From the NCBI GenBank assembly GCA_028823075.1, contig JAPKCE010000144.1, positions 1 to 5,771 of the forward strand: a DNA stretch of 5,771 bases. The letters run 5' to 3'. Shown piece by piece: positions 5,336-5,771 of the stretch. The stretch comes from Myxococcota bacterium (lineage in GTDB: Bacteria > Myxococcota > UBA4151). A model generated the notes under the pieces. That model ran no database searches, was not told the origin of the DNA, and saw nothing but the letters and a program-made list of their open reading frames with translations. The position numbers and the translations under genes are program-made. Within the stretch, counting starts at the first letter, position 1; the number at the start of each line of letters is the position of its first letter.

Positions 5336-5771
5336 ATGCTCAATCGATCTCTTATCTTCCTCGTTCCGTTGCTCTGCTTGGGCTGTACCGACCCCCAAAC
5401 CGGCGTCGGCGACCCCGGAGTACCCGGCGACGTTTGTATCGACAGCGACGGCGATGGCTACGGATTGCATTGTGACCTCGGCGCCGACTGCGACGATAAC
5501 GACCCCTTACGGGCTTTGACCTGCGAGGCCATCGGCGACGCCGGTCCGGTGATTACACCTCCCGAGCATTGCTCCCCAGGTGCCCGCCTCCCTGGCTGTC
5601 CCTGCGCTGGCAACGAAGAACCCATCGACTGCTACGATGGCGACGGCGTGACCATCGGGGAAGGCATCTGCCACGCCGGGTCGCGCTACTGCATCGAGAC
5701 CGCCGAAGCCTCCTCCGTGTTTATCTGGTCGCGCTGCGAAGAGCAGCAACTCCCCCGCGCCACCGAGCGCT
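5336..5771 (+). CDS. MopE-like, cysteine-rich lipoprotein with calcium/metal-binding motif, 3' end outside the window
   Basis: The frame is open from ATG 5336 to the window edge (145 codons seen, no stop). The N-terminus is a short signal peptide (residues 1-16, one Arg then a Leu/Ile-rich core) ending LCLG|C, so Cys17 is a probable lipidation site; the lipobox is imperfect, with Cys instead of Leu at -3. Residues 36-57 carry DSDGDGYG followed by ADCDDNDP, the aspartate-rich pattern of MopE-type metal-binding and thrombospondin-3-like repeats. Residues about 98-140 give CYDGDGV..GEGIC..GSRYC...W..C...LPRATE, resembling the cysteine module that often accompanies these motifs in Myxococcota-type secreted proteins. 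A promoter, ribosome site and upstream terminator indicate a separate transcription unit from atpE. It is probably an outer-membrane or surface lipoprotein; function unknown. More repeats are likely beyond the edge. Confidence 0.85.
   Translation, partial: MLNRSLIFLVPLLCLGCTDPQTGVGDPGVPGDVCIDSDGDGYGLHCDLGADCDDNDPLRALTCEAIGDAGPVITPPEHCSPGARLPGCPCAGNEEPIDCYDGDGVTIGEGICHAGSRYCIETAEASSVFIWSRCEEQQLPRATER

Noticed and set aside
4968..5336. Minus-strand open frame opposite atpE and its terminator
   Set aside because: It runs through the terminator hairpin and antisense to atpE, and has no family signal.
5507..5749. Minus-strand open frame in the MopE-like gene
   Set aside because: Shadow of the aspartate- and cysteine-rich plus-strand gene, which has a promoter, ribosome site and signal peptide.

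Overview
The window looks like chromosomal DNA from a Gram-negative, Deltaproteobacteria-like bacterium (Myxococcota or Bradymonadota type). This is inferred from three things: two secreted cysteine-rich or MopE-like lipoproteins among housekeeping genes, an ATP synthase a/c gene cluster with no F1 genes attached, and moderately GC-rich coding DNA. No rRNA, tRNA, CRISPR array, insertion sequence or phage gene was seen.

Layout. Positions 1-1240 (+) hold a seryl-tRNA synthetase gene of the Thermus-like type. Its extreme 5' end is missing or broken: there is an in-frame TAA at 5-7 and no start codon before 257. It overlaps moaC (1237-1719, +), a molybdenum cofactor gene, by four bases. moaC converges on, and overlaps by 17 bp, a large minus-strand gene (1703-3349) for a lipoprotein with 75 cysteines, made of ten small four-cysteine modules followed by three longer cysteine-rich repeats. 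That gene diverges from a compact plus-strand operon atpZ-atpI-atpB-atpE (3385-5177), which encodes the membrane (Fo) core of ATP synthase (a and c subunits) and two assembly or ion-transport helpers. A hairpin plus T-tract terminator ends the operon at about 5221-5249. A separate promoter (about 5274-5302) then drives a MopE-like lipoprotein gene that runs off the right edge.

How the genes work together. AtpI (and probably AtpZ) assist c-ring assembly, the c subunit forms the rotor ring, and the a subunit supplies the ion half-channels and the essential arginine. The b, b', delta and F1 subunits must be encoded elsewhere. The c subunit has three notable traits: an N-terminal signal-peptide-like extension, a Gln/Glu-Ser/Tyr ion-site pattern like that of Na+-binding rings, and a loop two residues shorter than usual. 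The a subunit has an extra arginine beside its essential one. serS and moaC are housekeeping genes with no clear functional link to the rest. The two lipoproteins are probably surface or periplasmic proteins of unknown role.

I found no complete new defence or mobile system. The most interesting material is the unusual Fo pair and the modular cysteine-rich lipoprotein.
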